Below, piece after piece: positions 22,251 to 24,667 of a stretch of 24,667 nt of DNA. Both the position numbers and the translations under genes were made by a program. The stretch's first letter is position 1; the number at the start of each line of letters is the position of its first letter. Below the pieces are notes generated by a model, which was given only the letters and a program-made list of their open reading frames with translations, searched no databases and was not told the DNA's origin. The stretch is from Pseudomonadota bacterium (GTDB taxonomy: Bacteria; Myxococcota_A; Polyangia; Haliangiales; Haliangiaceae), in contig JAEWJO010000383.1 in assembly GCA_023386455.1 (NCBI GenBank), positions 1-24,667 of the forward strand, written 5' to 3'.

Positions 22251-24667
22251 TTACCCTCCGGTGAGGCCCGGCGCCTCGACGGCCATTCGCAGGCGCTGCA
22301 GCATCACCGCGCGCTCGACCTCGTCGGTGATGCGCTTGCCGCCGCGGGTCACGTAGAACACGTCGGCGACCTTCTCGCCCTCCGTCGAGACCTTCGCGAG
22401 CTGGATGTCGAGGCCGAGGTCGGCGAGCGTCTGCGTGATCGCGTACAGCACGCCGACGCGATCGAGCGTGAACACCTCGATGATCGTCGCCTGCGTCGAG
22501 TCGTCGTGGATGCGGATGTCGGTCGCGACCGCCGGCGTCACGCGCTTCGGCATGCCCGACTTGGGGCGACGCCGCGCGATCAGCGACGCGACCGCGCCGG
22601 GATCCGGCGGGCCGGACAGCAGCTCGCGCAGGTCGTTCGCGAGGCGGACCCAGCGGGTGTCGTCGTCCGTGATCGCCTCGCCCTTCAGGTCGCGCACGTA
22701 GAACGTGTCGACGACGACGCGGCGGTGTGGCGTATCGAGGTGACCGAGGACGGCGCCGAGGACGTCGACGCGCGCCGCGGTGAGCGCGCCGGCGATCGCG
22801 GCGAGCACGCCGGGCTCGTCGGGTGCGACGACGGCAAGCTCGGAGTGGCCCCTCATCGGGAAGCAATGGACCTCGACGGCGACCGGCGGCTGCTTGTGCT
22901 GCGCGGTCGCGACGAGCCGGACGTGCCGCGCGGCCTGACGCGGCGTGAGCTGGGTGAACAGGCGCGCGTCGATGCCGTCGGCGAGCGCACGGCCATCGTC
23001 GAGGCCTGCGAGCTGGACGATCTTGTCGCGCGTCTCGCGCTCGCGGCTCGAGTCGGCGAGCTGCGTCTCGCCGGTCGCCTGGCCGCGGAAGTACTCGCGC
23101 GTCCGCAGCATGAGCTCGCGCAAGAGGCCCGCCTTCCACGTCGTCAGGTTGTCGGGCGCCGTCATCGCGGTGTCGCAGAGCGTGAGGAGGTAGAGCTTGA
23201 CCAGGCGATCCTCGGTGCCGACGCGCTCGGCGAACCGGGCGATGACCTCGGGATCCGAGAGGTCGCGGCGCTGCGAGAGGTGCGACATCGTCAGGTGCTG
23301 ACGCACGAGGAACTCGGTGACCTCGACGTCATCCTCGGCCATCCCGAGGCGACGCGCGATGCCGCCGGCGACGACGGCGCCCTTCTCGGCGTGGCCCTTG
23401 CCGAGTGGTTTGCCGACGTCGTGCAGCAGCGTGCCGAGGAACAGCGCGCCCGGCCGCTTCACGTCCTTCCATAGCTCGGTCGCGAGTGGATGCTCGTCGG
23501 CGAGCTCGCCGCGCGCGAGCCGCTTCTGCATCGCGAGCGCGTAGAGCTGGTGCTGGTCGACGGTGTAGACGTGATAGAGGTCGTGCTGGACGCGGCCGGT
23601 GCACGGCTTCCACTCGGGCATCAGCGCCGACAGGATGCCGAGCTGATGCATGATCTCGAACGCCGAGGGCAGCTCGGCGTCGCGGACGTCGACGAGCGCC
23701 TCGAGAAACAGCCGCGCCGAGAGCGGATCGCGTGCGAGCGGCGCCGGATCGCGCGCGATCGTCTCGGTCGCGAGCTCGCGCGTATGACCGTAGACCGGCA
23801 GCTTCTCGTCGACGGCGATGCGGAACAGCCGGATCATCTCGCTCGGCCGCTCGACGAACAGCCGCGGATCCTTGATCGCGAGCTCGCCGTTGAACGTGAT
23901 GAAGCTCGAGTCGATCTGGGCGATGCGAGGCTTGCGGCGCGCGGGCACGCGGGCGGACTCGAGCAGGCGGTCGGCGACCTGGACGACCTCGCGCGCGTGC
24001 AGGTAGTAGTCGCGCATCAGCGCCTCGACGGCGGGCGCGACCGCAGCGCGCGGGTGCATCGGCCCGAGCTTGCTCTCGTCGCCCGGTGCGCGCGCGTCGG
24101 GATACAAGGTCGGCGCGATCGCCTCCTGGATCTCGAACGTCAGCTGATCGAAGCGGCGCTTGCCGGTGAGCTGGACGAGCGCGCGGATGCGCAGCAGGAA
24201 GTCGCGCGCGCCGACGAGGACGTCGCCCTGTCGGCGCGTCAGGTGGCCCATCGCGACGAGGTTTCCGATCAGCGTCTCGGCGCCTTCGGGATCGCTGTCC
24301 GGACGCGGCGGGTGCCAGCGGACCTGCGCCGCCCATAGCGCGGTCGCGAGATCGCGGAGCGCGCCGATGCCCTGCTTGAGGTTTGGTTCGAGGAGGTAGA
24401 GCGATGCGCCGAAGCGATCGTGGCGCGCCTTCTTCTCGTTCGCGAGCATGCCGATCAGCTCGTTCGGGTTGCCGCCGGGCGCGAGCGCGGCGAGCGTCGC
24501 GCGGACGAGATCCGACGACAGCCGGCGATCGCCGGCGATGTGGCGCGCATCGAGGAGCGCGGTCGCGGTCGCGAGATCGTCGCGTGCGAGTCGGGCGACG
24601 GCGCGGGCCTCGCGCAACGCGTGACCGATCGCGAGCTTCTCGTCCCACAGCGGATAGAGCAGCCGGT
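22251..24667 (-). CDS. glnD: Bifunctional [protein-PII] uridylyltransferase/uridylyl-removing enzyme (5' end off window)
   Basis: About 804 residues are visible and the frame is open at the right edge. The segment YPLWDEKLAIGHALREARAV near the edge belongs to the nucleotidyltransferase domain, whose catalytic Gly-Ser/Asp residues lie outside the window. LYLLEPNLKQGIGALRD, LTGKRRFDQLTFEIQ and the helical linker match GlnD. The HD domain that removes UMP is complete (HDLYHVYTVDQHQLYA and GTLLHDVGKPLGKGHAEKGA). Two C-terminal ACT domains follow (AVVAPDEPGVLAAIAGALTA and EVFTLDRVGVLYAITQTLAD) and sense glutamine. The enzyme controls PII modification and so nitrogen assimilation. It ends in TAA 44 bases before the palindromic element. 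No PII or ammonium transporter gene is visible on this side. Confidence 0.96.
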   Translation of the reverse strand, partial: RLLYPLWDEKLAIGHALREARAVARLARDDLATATALLDARHIAGDRRLSSDLVRATLAALAPGGNPNELIGMLANEKKARHDRFGASLYLLEPNLKQGIGALRDLATALWAAQVRWHPPRPDSDPEGAETLIGNLVAMGHLTRRQGDVLVGARDFLLRIRALVQLTGKRRFDQLTFEIQEAIAPTLYPDARAPGDESKLGPMHPRAAVAPAVEALMRDYYLHAREVVQVADRLLESARVPARRKPRIAQIDSSFITFNGELAIKDPRLFVERPSEMIRLFRIAVDEKLPVYGHTRELATETIARDPAPLARDPLSARLFLEALVDVRDAELPSAFEIMHQLGILSALMPEWKPCTGRVQHDLYHVYTVDQHQLYALAMQKRLARGELADEHPLATELWKDVKRPGALFLGTLLHDVGKPLGKGHAEKGAVVAGGIARRLGMAEDDVEVTEFLVRQHLTMSHLSQRRDLSDPEVIARFAERVGTEDRLVKLYLLTLCDTAMTAPDNLTTWKAGLLRELMLRTREYFRGQATGETQLADSSRERETRDKIVQLAGLDDGRALADGIDARLFTQLTPRQAARHVRLVATAQHKQPPVAVEVHCFPMRGHSELAVVAPDEPGVLAAIAGALTAARVDVLGAVLGHLDTPHRRVVVDTFYVRDLKGEAITDDDTRWVRLANDLRELLSGPPDPGAVASLIARRRPKSGMPKRVTPAVATDIRIHDDSTQATIIEVFTLDRVGVLYAITQTLADLGLDIQLAKVSTEGEKVADVFYVTRGGKRITDEVERAVMLQRLRMAVEAPGLTGG

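Noticed and set aside
20649..23474. 941-codon plus-strand open frame crossing panE, the PH-like gene and glnD
   Set aside because: It overlaps three well-supported genes in another frame or strand, and its product is low-complexity Arg/Ala-rich sequence.

Overview
The window is a GC-rich chromosomal segment with strong G/C bias at third codon positions. It carries many Sec- and lipoprotein signal peptides, a Hanks-type kinase with a membrane domain, an RND efflux system with an outer-membrane channel, and housekeeping genes (guaB, guaA, glnD). This suits a Gram-negative, myxobacterium-like member of the former Deltaproteobacteria (Myxococcota). That placement is inferred from gene style, not from a marker gene. 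I see no tRNA, rRNA, CRISPR array, insertion sequence or phage gene. No gene-free stretch exceeds about 210 bases.

Left part (1-7149): a secreted beta-propeller lipoprotein on the minus strand diverges from a plus-strand run. That run is a Ser/Thr kinase with six C-terminal membrane segments, a COQ4-family protein and an AI-2E-family transporter. A small Cys-containing lipoprotein (minus) shares its stop palindrome with the transporter gene and diverges from a small predicted outer-membrane beta-barrel protein (plus).

Middle part (7156-15184, all minus): a compact gene series reads TolC-type channel, lipoprotein membrane-fusion adaptor, HAE1-type RND permease, an LPP20-like exported protein, a FlgT-like exported protein and a PEGA-like lipoprotein. 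Four of the five junctions overlap or lie within 7 bases. The last three genes are an unusual extension of a tripartite pump operon and are the best candidate here for an undescribed functional module.

Next (15367-18402, minus) is guaB followed by guaA, the two-step branch from IMP to GMP, with a pair of overlapping hairpins beyond guaA. Diverging from guaB is a lipoprotein with a carboxypeptidase-regulatory-like domain, a polyglycine linker and a c-type heme motif, translationally coupled to an 86-residue acidic protein.

Right part (19988-24667): a two-gene minus-strand unit encodes a 42-residue membrane protein and a W/G-repeat lipoprotein. It is divergent from a ketopantoate reductase gene, which in turn shares a CTAG stop with a PH-like membrane protein gene. 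A 66-base near-palindrome with internal ATGACT/AGTCAT repeats lies between that gene and glnD, which runs off the right edge.
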